Shown here piece after piece: positions 47,343 to 57,275 of a stretch of DNA of 64,000 bases. How positions within the stretch are numbered: the stretch's first letter is position 1; every line of letters begins with the position of its first letter. A model generated the notes under the pieces. It made no database searches and had not been told where the DNA came from. It saw nothing but the letters and a program-made list of their open reading frames with translations. Origin of the DNA: Lonepinella koalarum (GTDB lineage Bacteria; Pseudomonadota; Gammaproteobacteria; Enterobacterales; Pasteurellaceae); NCBI RefSeq assembly GCF_004565475.1, contig NZ_SRHX01000009.1:1-64000 (forward strand). The letters are read 5' to 3'. A program made the translations under genes and the position numbers.

Positions 47343-47380
47343 ATTTATATCCTGTTTTTATGCAATAAGCAAAGTTGTTA

Positions 47381-48121
47381 TTATTCCTTGTCTAACCAGT
47401 TTTGTAAAGCAACGATTGAATGATGTGCGGTCAAATCTGGTTGAATCGGGGTAATTGCCACATAACCATTTTGTAGCGCATAAAAATCAGTTCCGTTGCC
47501 GGCTTCATCCGGCAACCCTGCTGGACCGATCCAATAAATCACTTCATTACGTGGATCTTGTTGTTTAATAATTTCTGCCGCAGAAGCACGGTGTCCCAGC
47601 CGACAAACTTGTAACCCTTTGATTTCATTATAAGGTAAATCAGGTACATTAATATTAATCATTTCACGCCGATTTAATAATTCACCGTGTAAGCGTGGCA
47701 CGAGATCACAGACGACTTTTGCCGCTGTTTCATAATGTTGACGACCATCTAAAGATACGGCTACCGCCGGTAAGCCCAAATGGCGCCCTTCCATGGCCGC
47801 TGCCACCGTACCAGAATAAAGCGTATCATCACCTAAATTTGCTCCCGCATTAATGCCCGATACCACTAAATCAATTTTACCAGATAAAAAGCCGTTCAAA
47901 GCAAGATGTACGCAATCTGCCGGTGTGCCATTAATGCAATAATCACCGTTGTCTAATTTACGTGGACGTAACGGTTCAACCAAGGTTAATGAGTTTGATG
48001 CGGCACTGCGATTGCGGTCAGGCGCAACCACAATCACATTCGCGAACTGGCGTAAATGCGCTGCTAAAATTTGAATCCCTTCGGCATGATAACCGTCATC
48101 ATTGGATAATAAAATGTTCAT
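47381..48121 (-). CDS. surE: 5'/3'-nucleotidase SurE
   Basis: A 246-residue metal-dependent phosphatase acting on nucleoside monophosphates. Motifs: [13 protein letters not shown] (1-14 region, metal-binding Asp pair), [13 protein letters not shown], and [25 protein letters not shown]. It overlaps the truD stop by 4 bp. Usual length. Confidence 0.95.
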   Translation of the reverse strand: MNILLSNDDGYHAEGIQILAAHLRQFANVIVVAPDRNRSAASNSLTLVEPLRPRKLDNGDYCINGTPADCVHLALNGFLSGKIDLVVSGINAGANLGDDTLYSGTVAAAMEGRHLGLPAVAVSLDGRQHYETAAKVVCDLVPRLHGELLNRREMININVPDLPYNEIKGLQVCRLGHRASAAEIIKQQDPRNEVIYWIGPAGLPDEAGNGTDFYALQNGYVAITPIQPDLTAHHSIVALQNWLDKE

Positions 48122-49143
48122 GCTGTATTCCTATTTTCTTCTTTAATTAATACTAATTCTCGAACCAAAGCAGTGGCATAACTGCCAGCCGGTAAATAAA
48201 AGACGAGTTTTAACCCGCTATCCACAAATTGCCAAGAAAAATTTTGTGGTTGCATTAATAACGGTCTGCGTGCCGGTTTTAAGTGTTCTTGTTGGATTAA
48301 TTTTTGTAATGCTAGATGTTCTGCTAGCACTGCATTTTCTAATTCACAAGCTGATTGTATAGTTTCACCTATTAATGGTGCTGTCAGCGAAATATCCCGA
48401 TTTTCCAACCGCACTTGTAAGGCAGCTAAATCTTCTTTTTCATCTGCGACAAACCAACTATGTGAACCGCTTAACTGCACAATGTCTTGTGCTAAAATTT
48501 GGTGAGCTAACCCCATTTCAATCCGTTTTGATACCACGAGATTAAAGATTTCACTGCGAGCAGCGGATAAATAAAAACTACGTTTTTTACGATCTCTAAT
48601 CTGAATTTCACCTTTTGCCCAAGCTATGGCTTGAGTTAAATTATGACCATCTCGTCCAAAACGTTGTTCCATAAAATAATTAGGAAAGCCAACATTCTGC
48701 AAATTTTTTAACCGCATTTTTAATTCATCGGTTTCCACCGCATTACGCAATAAAATCTCAAAATCATTGCCGTCTAAACTACCGATACGAATTTTGCGAT
48801 TATGGCGCGTGACATCCAGAATTTCTACACCATTTAACTGAAATTGGCTAAAATCTGGTGTAGGTTTGCCGGGGAGTTGAATGCTGAACCATTGTTCTGT
48901 CACCGCGTGGCGATCTTTCAAGCCGGCATAACTTATCTGGCGAGTCGATACACCACAAAACGCCGCTAACTTTTCGCCCACAAAAAGGGTATTAGCATTG
49001 ATTTTGCGAACCTTGATCGCTACAAATTCACCGTTCCCCGACATTTCATAACCTAACCGTTCTTTTACCACAAAATCGGCACATTCTGCCTTTAAAAGTG
49101 CGGTTTGTTTTGGCGGAGTTTGTAAATAGGCTAAATCTAGCAT
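48118..49143 (-). CDS. truD: tRNA pseudouridine(13) synthase TruD
   Basis: A 341-residue enzyme that makes pseudouridine at position 13 of tRNA-Glu. The catalytic Asp lies in [37 protein letters not shown] is the second signature. It starts one base from the ispF stop and overlaps surE by 4 bp. An uptake core is inside the N-terminal coding region (49096). Confidence 0.95.
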   Translation of the reverse strand: MLDLAYLQTPPKQTALLKAECADFVVKERLGYEMSGNGEFVAIKVRKINANTLFVGEKLAAFCGVSTRQISYAGLKDRHAVTEQWFSIQLPGKPTPDFSQFQLNGVEILDVTRHNRKIRIGSLDGNDFEILLRNAVETDELKMRLKNLQNVGFPNYFMEQRFGRDGHNLTQAIAWAKGEIQIRDRKKRSFYLSAARSEIFNLVVSKRIEMGLAHQILAQDIVQLSGSHSWFVADEKEDLAALQVRLENRDISLTAPLIGETIQSACELENAVLAEHLALQKLIQQEHLKPARRPLLMQPQNFSWQFVDSGLKLVFYLPAGSYATALVRELVLIKEENRNTA

Positions 49144-49619
49144 TAGGCTTTTACCAGCAATACAACGGCTTCAGTGGCAATGCCTTCGCCACGTCCAGTA
49201 AATCCCAGTTTTTCGGTGGTAGTAGCTTTGACATTCACTTGTCCAAGATGACATTGTAAATCCGTTGCAATGACCTCTCGCATCGCATCAATATACGGAC
49301 GCATTTTCGGTGCTTGAGCAATAATAGTGACATCTATATTACCGATTTTATACCCTTTTTGCTGCACCTGAGTAAAGGCTTCACGCAACAAAATGCGACT
49401 ATCAATATCTTTAAATTGCATATCGGTATCGGGAAATAATTTGCCAATATCTCCCAATGCCACCGCGCCAAGCAAAGCATCGGTTAAGGCATGCAATGCC
49501 ACATCGCCATCACTGTGAGCGATAAATCCCGTCTGATAGGGCACTTCAACACCGCCAATAATTAATCGACGATCTTGTCCAAAAGCATGTACATCAAAAC
49601 CGTGTCCAATTCGGATCAT
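49143..49619 (-). CDS. ispF: 2-C-methyl-D-erythritol 2,4-cyclodiphosphate synthase
   Basis: A 158-residue MEP-pathway enzyme forming the cyclic diphosphate intermediate of isoprenoid synthesis. GHGFDVHAF carries the zinc-binding Asp and His, [18 protein letters not shown] the next His, and [10 protein letters not shown] the C-terminal pocket. Overlaps ispD by 4 bp; length is standard. Confidence 0.96.
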   Translation of the reverse strand: MIRIGHGFDVHAFGQDRRLIIGGVEVPYQTGFIAHSDGDVALHALTDALLGAVALGDIGKLFPDTDMQFKDIDSRILLREAFTQVQQKGYKIGNIDVTIIAQAPKMRPYIDAMREVIATDLQCHLGQVNVKATTTEKLGFTGRGEGIATEAVVLLVKA

Positions 49620-50359
49620 AATGTTTCCTTGTTGTTTTGTTGAGATAAATAAAATGCTGCCAACGCCAAATCTTGTGGGCGAGTGACTTTGATATTATCG
49701 GTTCGACCCGAAACCAAGTGCGGTTGAAATCCGGCGAGTTCCATCGCAGATGCTTCATCAGTAACGGCTAGTCCTTGTTGTAACGCTGTTTGTAAAGCAT
49801 CTCGCAATAAATCCAACGGGAAAAACTGCGGTGTTTGTGCGAGCCAAATATGATTGCGATCTTCAGTTTGTTGAATTTGCTGATTTTCTGTGGCTCGTTT
49901 AATGGTATCAATGGCGGGTGTCGCCAAAATAGCACCATTAGGATCTTGAATCGCAAATAATTTATCAATATCAGTATGGGTTAAGCAAGGGCGAGCGGCA
50001 TCATGTACTAACACCCAAGTATTTTTATCGGGTTGAATGTGTTTTAGACCATTTAGCACACTATCGGCTCTTGTTTTTCCGCCGTGAATGACACAAATTG
50101 TTGGGTGATTTAAAAACGAGAAATCCTTTAAATAAGGATCATTGGGTGCCACGGCTAAAATAATTTGTTCAATATTTGCTGGGTGGGTTAGTAACACATT
50201 CAAACTATGCTCTAAAATAGTTTTGCCTTGAATTTGCAAATATTGTTTTGGTTTATCTGCTTGCATACGGGATCCCACGCCAGCTGCCGGTACTACAGCG
50301 ACAATTCGACGATGAGCAACGAGAGAAAGTGCGGTGTTTTTTGAAGGATTTTTTATCAT
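49616..50359 (-). CDS. ispD: 2-C-methyl-D-erythritol 4-phosphate cytidylyltransferase
   Basis: A 247-residue MEP-pathway enzyme coupling CTP to methylerythritol phosphate. ATG 50359 is used; the frame has two TTG codons just upstream. Motifs: [20 protein letters not shown] (nucleotide binding), [10 protein letters not shown] and [11 protein letters not shown]. Next to ispF, with which it overlaps. Two uptake cores lie within it (49716, 50327), the latter in a non-conserved N-terminal stretch that extends the protein by about 10 residues. Confidence 0.95.
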   Translation of the reverse strand: MIKNPSKNTALSLVAHRRIVAVVPAAGVGSRMQADKPKQYLQIQGKTILEHSLNVLLTHPANIEQIILAVAPNDPYLKDFSFLNHPTICVIHGGKTRADSVLNGLKHIQPDKNTWVLVHDAARPCLTHTDIDKLFAIQDPNGAILATPAIDTIKRATENQQIQQTEDRNHIWLAQTPQFFPLDLLRDALQTALQQGLAVTDEASAMELAGFQPHLVSGRTDNIKVTRPQDLALAAFYLSQQNNKETL

Positions 50360-50368
50360 CAACAAACC

Positions 50369-50647
50369 TTATTTATTTTCTTTCACAATTCGATAAAAGG
50401 TTTCGTTGGGCTTCACCATTTCATATTGCAATCTTGCGCGTTCCTGAATCGCATTTACCCCATCTTTTAGATCTTTGATTTCCGCATAAATGAGCTGATT
50501 ACGCTGCGACAGTTTAGCATTTTCTTCTTTTTTCAGTGCAATTTCATCTGACGTTTGTTGGTAATCAAGATAGCCATTTTTACCAAACCAAAAACCATAT
50601 TGAAATAATAGTAGTACCGCGCTAAGTAGGATAATTAATACTCGCAT
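50369..50647 (-). CDS. ftsB: Cell division protein FtsB
   Basis: A 92-residue bitopic membrane protein: one N-terminal membrane helix (about 3-20), then a coiled coil (about 30-70, ALKKEENAKLSQRNQLIYAEI). FtsB joins FtsL and FtsQ in the divisome. It heads ftsB-ispD-ispF-truD-surE-yqaA-lipoprotein-nlpD. Length is close to E. coli FtsB (103). Confidence 0.92.
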   Translation of the reverse strand: MRVLIILLSAVLLLFQYGFWFGKNGYLDYQQTSDEIALKKEENAKLSQRNQLIYAEIKDLKDGVNAIQERARLQYEMVKPNETFYRIVKENK

Positions 50648-50790
50648 AATATTTTAATTTAAAGGATAAATTTATCCCCATAGTTTAGGGTAAAAATAGC
50701 GATAAAACAAACATAAAAGTGGCTTTTTTAGGGCACATCACGGATATTACAAATTTTGTTCTTTTTGCTGGTCATATTGCAAACAAGCGG

Positions 50791-50796
50791 TATAAT
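50791..50796 (+). promoter_or_regulatory. -10 element for the lipoprotein gene at 50829
   Basis: TATAAT 33 bp before the start codon. Possible -35 TTGCTG at 50765-50770 is 20 bp away, so the promoter is either weak in its -35 or activator dependent. Confidence 0.5.
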
Positions 50797-50828
50797 ATGG
50801 CAAGATTAGATTTATTCAAGGAGATGCT

Positions 50829-51341
50829 ATGTTAAAAAAACTATCATTGATGTTAGTATTGGCGTGTTTGTCCGCTTGCTCATCAGTGACATCTTATATT
50901 CCATTTATGGGTAGTGAGAAAAATGTGATTAATTTGGATAAGGAGCAAATTGATCAGAAATCCTATGCGGTGGCGTACTCTGCCACAGTGCAAACCTATA
51001 AAGGTTCAGTGCGAGCTGATTATGATGTCAATTCGTTTACTAGTGGGGTGAATGATTGGTATCTCGGACGAATTTTAGTCTCTATTGATCAGATTAGAGC
51101 AAAATTAGCTTCAGGCATTGATAGTAATGTACATGCTTATTATAGTGGTGTGGTGTTTGCGGCAGATTTGCAAAATAATTTTAGCCGTTTAAGTGCGGAT
51201 TGTTGGACGAAAATTGATCGTCTGAGTATGACACAAGGGATTTATGATGCGATGCGTGATTTGCAAAAAGATCGTGCCAAATCAGAAAATGATGAATACT
51301 TAAGCAAAGGTAGTGAAGAATTGCTAGGTATTTGTAGATAA
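50829..51341 (+). CDS. Predicted lipoprotein of unknown function
   Basis: A 170-residue protein with lipobox LSAC (Cys17). The mature part has an IPFMGSEKNVINL opening, then a helical body with AYSATVQTYKGSVRADYDVNSFTSGVNDWYLG-type blocks (given here in part) and a C-terminal Cys near LLGIC. Ribosome site AAGGAG. Divergent from ftsB and followed by a terminator, so a single-gene unit. I do not recognise a function; its type is common in Pasteurellaceae envelopes. Confidence 0.7.
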   Translation: MLKKLSLMLVLACLSACSSVTSYIPFMGSEKNVINLDKEQIDQKSYAVAYSATVQTYKGSVRADYDVNSFTSGVNDWYLGRILVSIDQIRAKLASGIDSNVHAYYSGVVFAADLQNNFSRLSADCWTKIDRLSMTQGIYDAMRDLQKDRAKSENDEYLSKGSEELLGICR

Positions 51342-51347
51342 AGTGAT

Positions 51348-51380
51348 AGGTTAGGCTCTTTAGGGTCTAACCTTTTTTTT
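51348..51380 (+). terminator. Terminator after the lipoprotein gene
   Basis: AGGTTAG...CTAACCT hairpin followed by eight T residues. Confidence 0.85.
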
Positions 51381-51398
51381 CAGAAGGAAAATTGCCGA

Positions 51399-52520
51399 AT
51401 GTTTAATTTACCCGAAAATGCTATTCATCTCGCTCAAACAGCGGAGAATAAACAACAAGCCATTGAGATGGCAGCCGATGCATTGAACAAAGCTGGCTTG
51501 GTTGAATCTGGTTATGTACAAGGAATGCTAGCTCGTGAACAGCAAACATCTACTTTTTTAGGAAATGGGATTGCGATTCCCCACGGTACACTAGATACTC
51601 GCTCTTTAGTCAAAGAAACGGGTGTAGCAGTGTTTCAATTTCCACAAGGTATTGAGTGGGGCGAAGGGAATATTGCTTATGTCGTCATTGCGATTGCTGC
51701 GAGATCTGATGAACACTTAGCCTTGTTACGTCAATTAACGCAAATTTTAGGCGATGAAGACACCGCTGCAAAATTAGCGAAAGAATCTGATGTTTGCCGG
51801 TTCCGGGCATTATTATTAGGTGAAGGGCAAAATTTAGTGGCTTCTGCTGAAACGATTGTGCTTGATGTGGAAAGCGATAATCTGTTGACGTTGACTGCTA
51901 TTAATGCCGGCAAATTAGAAAGCCAAGGTGCGGTGGAAAAATCCTTTGTTTCTGATGTGATTAGTTCACCGGCGTTGCCGTTGGGGCAAGGTTTATGGTT
52001 GACAGATAGTGCGGTGGGTAATCTGAAAAATGGATTAGCTGTGAGCCGAACAAAAAATAATGCATGCGCCGTGGTCACTGTTTCTCGTAAAGATGATGGC
52101 GTAAATAATGTGTTGGTTCGCTTGCTTGAACCACAAGTACAACAATATTTGTTGCAAGGTTCTGTCACGCAAATAGTCTCAGCATTAAACGGCGAAGCTA
52201 TAGAGGTTAATACACCAGCGTCATCAATGCAAACCACTAGTGAACAAGAAGTGGAAGGCATTTTCACAATTAAAAATGAACATGGCGTACATGCTCGTCC
52301 GGGAGCTGTGTTAGTGAATGAAGTGAAAAAATATAATGCGACGGTGCTAGTGCAAAACTTAGATCGCGGTGGTGCGTTAGTGAGTGCCAAAAGTGCGATG
52401 AAAATTGTGTCTTTAGGCGCAGTCAAAGGGCATCGTTTACGTTTTGTGGCGACTGGCGAACAAGCTCAACAAGCTATTGATGGCATAGGTGCTGCCATTG
52501 CTGCTGGGCTAGGGGAGTAA
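51399..52520 (+). CDS. fruB: Fructose PTS diphosphoryl-transfer protein FruB (EIIA-HPr)
   Basis: A 373-residue fusion. EIIA-Fru domain 1-145 with active His62 (GIAIPHGT), a central linker domain (about 150-280), and a C-terminal HPr-like domain with active His298 (GVHARPGAV). It takes phosphate from enzyme I and gives it to FruA. Ribosome site AAGGA. First gene of fruB-fruK-fruA; its stop overlaps the fruK start by one base. Length is that of E. coli FruB (376). No fruR/cra gene is adjacent. Confidence 0.94.
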   Translation: MFNLPENAIHLAQTAENKQQAIEMAADALNKAGLVESGYVQGMLAREQQTSTFLGNGIAIPHGTLDTRSLVKETGVAVFQFPQGIEWGEGNIAYVVIAIAARSDEHLALLRQLTQILGDEDTAAKLAKESDVCRFRALLLGEGQNLVASAETIVLDVESDNLLTLTAINAGKLESQGAVEKSFVSDVISSPALPLGQGLWLTDSAVGNLKNGLAVSRTKNNACAVVTVSRKDDGVNNVLVRLLEPQVQQYLLQGSVTQIVSALNGEAIEVNTPASSMQTTSEQEVEGIFTIKNEHGVHARPGAVLVNEVKKYNATVLVQNLDRGGALVSAKSAMKIVSLGAVKGHRLRFVATGEQAQQAIDGIGAAIAAGLGE

Positions 52521-53467
52521 TGATGACAAAAAAAGTAGCAACGATTACGCTCAATACTGCCTATGATTTAGTTGGGCGTTTGGCTCGTATTGAACTGGGC
52601 GAAGTCAACCAAGTGGAAACCCTCGGGCTATTTCCTGCTGGCAAGGGCATTAATGTCGCCAAAGTGCTCAATGATTTAGGCGTGAAAGTCGCCGTAGGTG
52701 GTTTTTTAGGTGAAGATAATGTGGGTGATTTTGAACATTTATTCAACTCCTTAGGTTTGGAAGATCGCTTTCAGCGTATTGCGGGTAAAACTCGAATTAA
52801 TGTCAAAATCACCGAAACCGAAGCGGATGTGACAGACCTGAATTTCTTAGGCTATCAAGTGCAACCGCAAGATTGGCAAACCTTTGTCATTTCATCATTA
52901 GATTATTGCCGGCAATTCGACATTGTGGCGGTGTGTGGCAGTTTGCCACGCGGGGTGAGTCCTGAACAATTTTCTGATTGGTTAAGCAAGTTAGCTCAGG
53001 TAGGCGTGAAAGTCGTGTTGGATAGTTCTAATGAGGCTTTAACTGCAGGCTTAAAAGCGAATCCGTGGTTAGTCAAACCGAACCATCGTGAATTAGAAGC
53101 TTGGATCGGGCATTCGTTAAATTCTGTTGATGAAATTATTCAAGCAGCTCAAAAATTGCAAACTCAAGGTATCGCTAATGTAGTGATTTCTATGGGATCA
53201 AAAGGTTCTGTTTGGTTAAGTGAGCAAGCTATTGTGCGTGCTGAACCGCCACGTTGTGAAAATGTGGTGAGCACCGTTGGGGCTGGTGATTCTATGGTTG
53301 CAGGTCTAATTTATGGGACGGTGCATCAGCTTTCACAAGCGGATACTTTGGCGTTTGCCAGTGCGGTATCTGCCTTTGCTGTGTCGCAAAGCAATGTGGG
53401 CGTGAGTGATCGCAAATTATTAGACGCTATTTTGCAACAAGTTAAAATAACGGTTATTAAAGGATAA
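52520..53467 (+). CDS. fruK: 1-phosphofructokinase
   Basis: A 315-residue PfkB-family kinase making fructose 1,6-bisphosphate from fructose 1-phosphate. FPAGKGINVAKVL near residue 35 and the ATP/catalytic motif TVGAGDSMVAGL near 255 are present. A second ATG one codon in is an equal start candidate. Located between the PTS components, 3 bp before fruA. Confidence 0.95.
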   Translation: MMTKKVATITLNTAYDLVGRLARIELGEVNQVETLGLFPAGKGINVAKVLNDLGVKVAVGGFLGEDNVGDFEHLFNSLGLEDRFQRIAGKTRINVKITETEADVTDLNFLGYQVQPQDWQTFVISSLDYCRQFDIVAVCGSLPRGVSPEQFSDWLSKLAQVGVKVVLDSSNEALTAGLKANPWLVKPNHRELEAWIGHSLNSVDEIIQAAQKLQTQGIANVVISMGSKGSVWLSEQAIVRAEPPRCENVVSTVGAGDSMVAGLIYGTVHQLSQADTLAFASAVSAFAVSQSNVGVSDRKLLDAILQQVKITVIKG

Positions 53468-53470
53468 GTT

Positions 53471-55138
53471 ATGCGTATTTTTATTACATTTTCTGACAAC
53501 GTTGGTCAAGCGAAAACGTTTTTAATTCGCCAACGTTTAACTCAAGTGGCTCAAACAAAAAGTGTTGAGCTAGTAGAACTTGCTGAGCAAGCTGATGTGG
53601 CATTAGTGGTTGGTAAAACGTTGCCAAATTTAACCGCACTTTCAGGTAAAAAAGTGGCATTAGTCGATTTAGAAACCGCTTTCCAATCCCCTGAGTCAGC
53701 CTTAGAACAGGTACAAAATAATGCGGTGGATTATGTTGCACCAGTACAACCTGCAGTGCAAAATGGGGCAATTTCTGGGCGTAATATCGTGGCGGTTACC
53801 GCTTGTCCAACAGGCGTAGCACATACCTTTATGTCTGCCGAAGCCATTGAAGCCTATGGTAAAAAAATGGGTTGGAATGTGCGAGTGGAAACTCGTGGAC
53901 AGGTCGGTGCTGGCAATCCTATTACCGATGAAGAAGTGGCTCAAGCTGATTTAGTGTTTGTGGCAGCAGATATTGATGTGAACTTGGATAAGTTTCAAGG
54001 CAAGCCGATGTATCGTACATCAACAGGTTTAGCGTTAAAGAAAACGGCACAAGAATTTGACAAAGCCTTTGTGGAAGCCAAGGTATATCAACCGAACAAC
54101 AGTAGTGAAAAAAGCGAAACGAGCAAAACTGAACGCAAAGGGATTTATAAACACTTAATGACAGGTGTATCACACATGTTACCGATAGTTGTCGCGGGTG
54201 GTTTATTGATTGCTATTGCTTTTGCCCTTGGTGGTATTTATGTAGGTAATGAAGAAAATGCAGGTACTTTCGGTCACGATATGATGACATTGGGTGGTGC
54301 GGCATTTGGCTTGATGATTGCCGTGTTCGCCGGTTATGTGGCGTATTCCATTGCCGACCGTCCCGGATTGGCAGTCGGTTTAGTCGGTGGTTCGCTTGCT
54401 GCCAGTGCCGGTGCTGGGATTCTAGGTGGAATTATCGCTGGTTTCCTTGCTGGTTATGTGGTGAAAGGATTAAATCAATTTATCAAATTACCAGCCAGTA
54501 TGAGTGCGTTAAAACCGATTTTAATTTTGCCTTTATTTGGTACCGCTATTGTGGGTTGGTTGTTGATTCATTATTTAAATCCACCAGTGGCTTTTGCCAT
54601 GAAATGGTTAGAAAGTTGGTTAGCAGGTTTGGGTTCAACCAATGCGATTTTATTTGGTGCATTGCTTGGCGGTATGATGTGTATTGATATGGGGGGGCCA
54701 GTCAATAAAGCCGCTTATGTATTTGGTACTGGCTTAATCACATCAGGTATCACTACACCGATGGCAGCCGTGATGGCCGCTGGTATGGTACCGCCGATTG
54801 GTATGGCAATTGCCACGTGGATTGCGCGTAACAAATTTGATGAAGCGCAACGCAATGCTGGTAATGCGGGTTTTGTGTTAGGGCTTTGCTTTATTTCTGA
54901 AGGCGCATTGCCATTTGTGGCGGCAGATCCATTACGTGTGATTTTATCTAGCGTGATTGGTGGAGCGACTGCGGGGGCAATTTCCATGAGTTTAGGTATT
55001 AGCTTACCTGCTCCGCATGGTGGCGTGTTTGTTGTGCCGTTAGTGTCACAACCATTGATGTATATCGGAGCGATTGCCGTAGGATCAGTCGTGACCGGAT
55101 TATTGTATTCTGTCATTAAGCCGAAATTGGTGAAATAG
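53471..55138 (+). CDS. fruA: Fructose-specific PTS enzyme IIBC
   Basis: A 555-residue membrane permease. An N-terminal IIB'-like domain without the active Cys (1-95), a functional IIB domain with Cys112 in ACPTGVAHTF, then a IIC domain of about ten membrane segments (from about 225; includes MCIDMGGPVNKAAYVFG). It imports fructose as fructose 1-phosphate. Last gene of the operon, followed by a terminator. One uptake core is inside (53633). Confidence 0.95.
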   Translation: MRIFITFSDNVGQAKTFLIRQRLTQVAQTKSVELVELAEQADVALVVGKTLPNLTALSGKKVALVDLETAFQSPESALEQVQNNAVDYVAPVQPAVQNGAISGRNIVAVTACPTGVAHTFMSAEAIEAYGKKMGWNVRVETRGQVGAGNPITDEEVAQADLVFVAADIDVNLDKFQGKPMYRTSTGLALKKTAQEFDKAFVEAKVYQPNNSSEKSETSKTERKGIYKHLMTGVSHMLPIVVAGGLLIAIAFALGGIYVGNEENAGTFGHDMMTLGGAAFGLMIAVFAGYVAYSIADRPGLAVGLVGGSLAASAGAGILGGIIAGFLAGYVVKGLNQFIKLPASMSALKPILILPLFGTAIVGWLLIHYLNPPVAFAMKWLESWLAGLGSTNAILFGALLGGMMCIDMGGPVNKAAYVFGTGLITSGITTPMAAVMAAGMVPPIGMAIATWIARNKFDEAQRNAGNAGFVLGLCFISEGALPFVAADPLRVILSSVIGGATAGAISMSLGISLPAPHGGVFVVPLVSQPLMYIGAIAVGSVVTGLLYSVIKPKLVK

Positions 55139-55171
55139 TTATCGCGGTTAGGGATAACATATTTTTAACAT

Positions 55172-55197
55172 AAACCCTTGCTACTGCAAGGGTTTTT
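55172..55197 (+). terminator. Terminator after fruA
   Basis: AAACCCTTGC, TACT loop, GCAAGGGTTT then TT. Perfect 10-bp stem. Confidence 0.88.
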
Positions 55198-55285
55198 AAT
55201 TGCCTTTAAGCGGAAAAAGTTGATCCGAACGTAATTTAGTATTAAAGTAACTTAAGTTTTAATTTAAAAAATAGGAATAACCATA

Positions 55286-55582
55286 ATGAAATCAGATAAA
55301 CCCATTGAATGCGTCGGATGTAACACCTTTGACGTAGGTTCGATTATTGATAACAGTGAACGTTCAACGGCGTTTGATAAAATTTATCCAACGCAACTAG
55401 AAGCAGAAAAAGCACTCGAAAAATTAGTGCAAAAAGCACGTGACACAGAAAGTGAAGATGAGCCTTGCCAAATTGAAAGCAATATTTCACCCGTGGATGG
55501 TGGATTCCAATTAACCGCTAATTTTGCTTTTAGTTGTCAAGCGGAAGTCGTGATCTTTCAATTAGGGACAAGAGCGATCTAA
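55286..55582 (+). CDS. YfcZ/YiiS (DUF406) family protein
   Basis: A 98-residue cytoplasmic protein. The family pattern is visible: a CxGCNTFDVG opening, acidic middle (TESEDEPCQIES) and a hydrophobic C-terminal strand (LTANFAFSCQAEVVIFQLG). Function unknown; some members bind other proteins. Ribosome site AGGAATAACC. Isolated gene with a bidirectional terminator shared with the DinI-like gene. Confidence 0.85.
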   Translation: MKSDKPIECVGCNTFDVGSIIDNSERSTAFDKIYPTQLEAEKALEKLVQKARDTESEDEPCQIESNISPVDGGFQLTANFAFSCQAEVVIFQLGTRAI

Positions 55583-55620
55583 TTTCTCTGTTGCTCTTTG
55601 TTCCTGTTGTGCTTTGCTAA

Positions 55621-55652
55621 CGTGCGGTGAAAAATAATAATATTTTCACCGC
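55621..55652. terminator. Bidirectional terminator with uptake-like arms
   Basis: GCGGTGAAAAATA and TATTTTCACCGC pair across a short loop, with T-rich DNA after it. The left arm reads CGTGCGGT, one base off the uptake core. Confidence 0.8.
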
Positions 55653-55663
55653 GGTTTTCTCTT

Positions 55664-55918
55664 TTATATTTCTAAAATAGAGTCATCCATCCATAATTCT
55701 TCTAAATATTCGGTAAAACGTTCTTTTTCATCAGAATCTCTAAAGCCTGAAATATCCGCTCCCGCGGAACTGGAAAAACGGATACGTACATTTACATCTG
55801 CAAATTTTTCTGCGATACGTTTAGGTAAAACCTGTTGTAAACGTTCGATTAATGCCATTTGGTATTCAAGTTTTTTATTGTCTCGTTCTTTGACGAAACG
55901 AATGTCGAGCTGTTTCAT
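55664..55918 (-). CDS. DinI-like DNA-damage-inducible protein
   Basis: An 84-residue protein of the DinI/ImpC type. It starts MKQLDIRFVKERD, has VNVRIRFSSSAGADISGF in the core and ends in an acidic helix (DEKERFTEYLEELWMDD), the part through which DinI touches RecA. DinI tunes RecA filaments and slows LexA cleavage. A LexA-like box lies 23-38 bp upstream, supporting SOS control. Similar small DinI genes also occur in phages, but no phage genes are nearby. Confidence 0.78.
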   Translation of the reverse strand: MKQLDIRFVKERDNKKLEYQMALIERLQQVLPKRIAEKFADVNVRIRFSSSAGADISGFRDSDEKERFTEYLEELWMDDSILEI

Positions 55919-55940
55919 AGTGTTTCCTTATATAGTTTAT

Positions 55941-55956
55941 TTGTGTTTATATACAG
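55941..55956 (-). promoter_or_regulatory. LexA (SOS) box candidate
   Basis: On the minus strand CTGTATATAAACACAA matches CTG-N10-CAG except the last base. AT-rich core and position just upstream of a DinI-like gene support it. Confidence 0.6.
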
Positions 55957-56063
55957 CTATAATAACTGAAATAAATATCAGTGTAAATATTATCAGTCTA
56001 AGTTTTAGAAATAATTTTCTAAACGGGTTTTTCGTTGAATTTTATGGATGCGTCGGTTAATTC

Positions 56064-56092
56064 TTGACAGGGATCTTTTTCGGGATTAGAAT
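56064..56092 (+). promoter_or_regulatory. str operon promoter
   Basis: TTGACA at 56064-56069, a 17-bp spacer, then TAGAAT at 56087-56092. A near-consensus sigma-70 promoter about 90 bp before rpsL. Confidence 0.85.
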
Positions 56093-56164
56093 CTATCGTC
56101 TATTTCCCAATGGGCAAACCTAAGGGGAATAGCATTTAACTAAACATATTCATTTTGAATTTAA

Positions 56165-56557
<393 letters not shown>

Positions 56558-56560
56558 TGG

Positions 56561-57164
<604 letters not shown>

Positions 57165-57275
57165 TCAAATCACGATTTTGATTCAAGGCTTTATCGGCAA
57201 TTTACTCACGGGTAAATTCGATAGAGCCTTACCCATATAAAGAATTTAATAGAAAACCAAAACAAGGTAATAATA

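Noticed and set aside
53471-53760. FruA N-terminal domain as a second active IIB
   Set aside because: It lacks the phospho-accepting Cys; only the domain with Cys112 is functional by motif.
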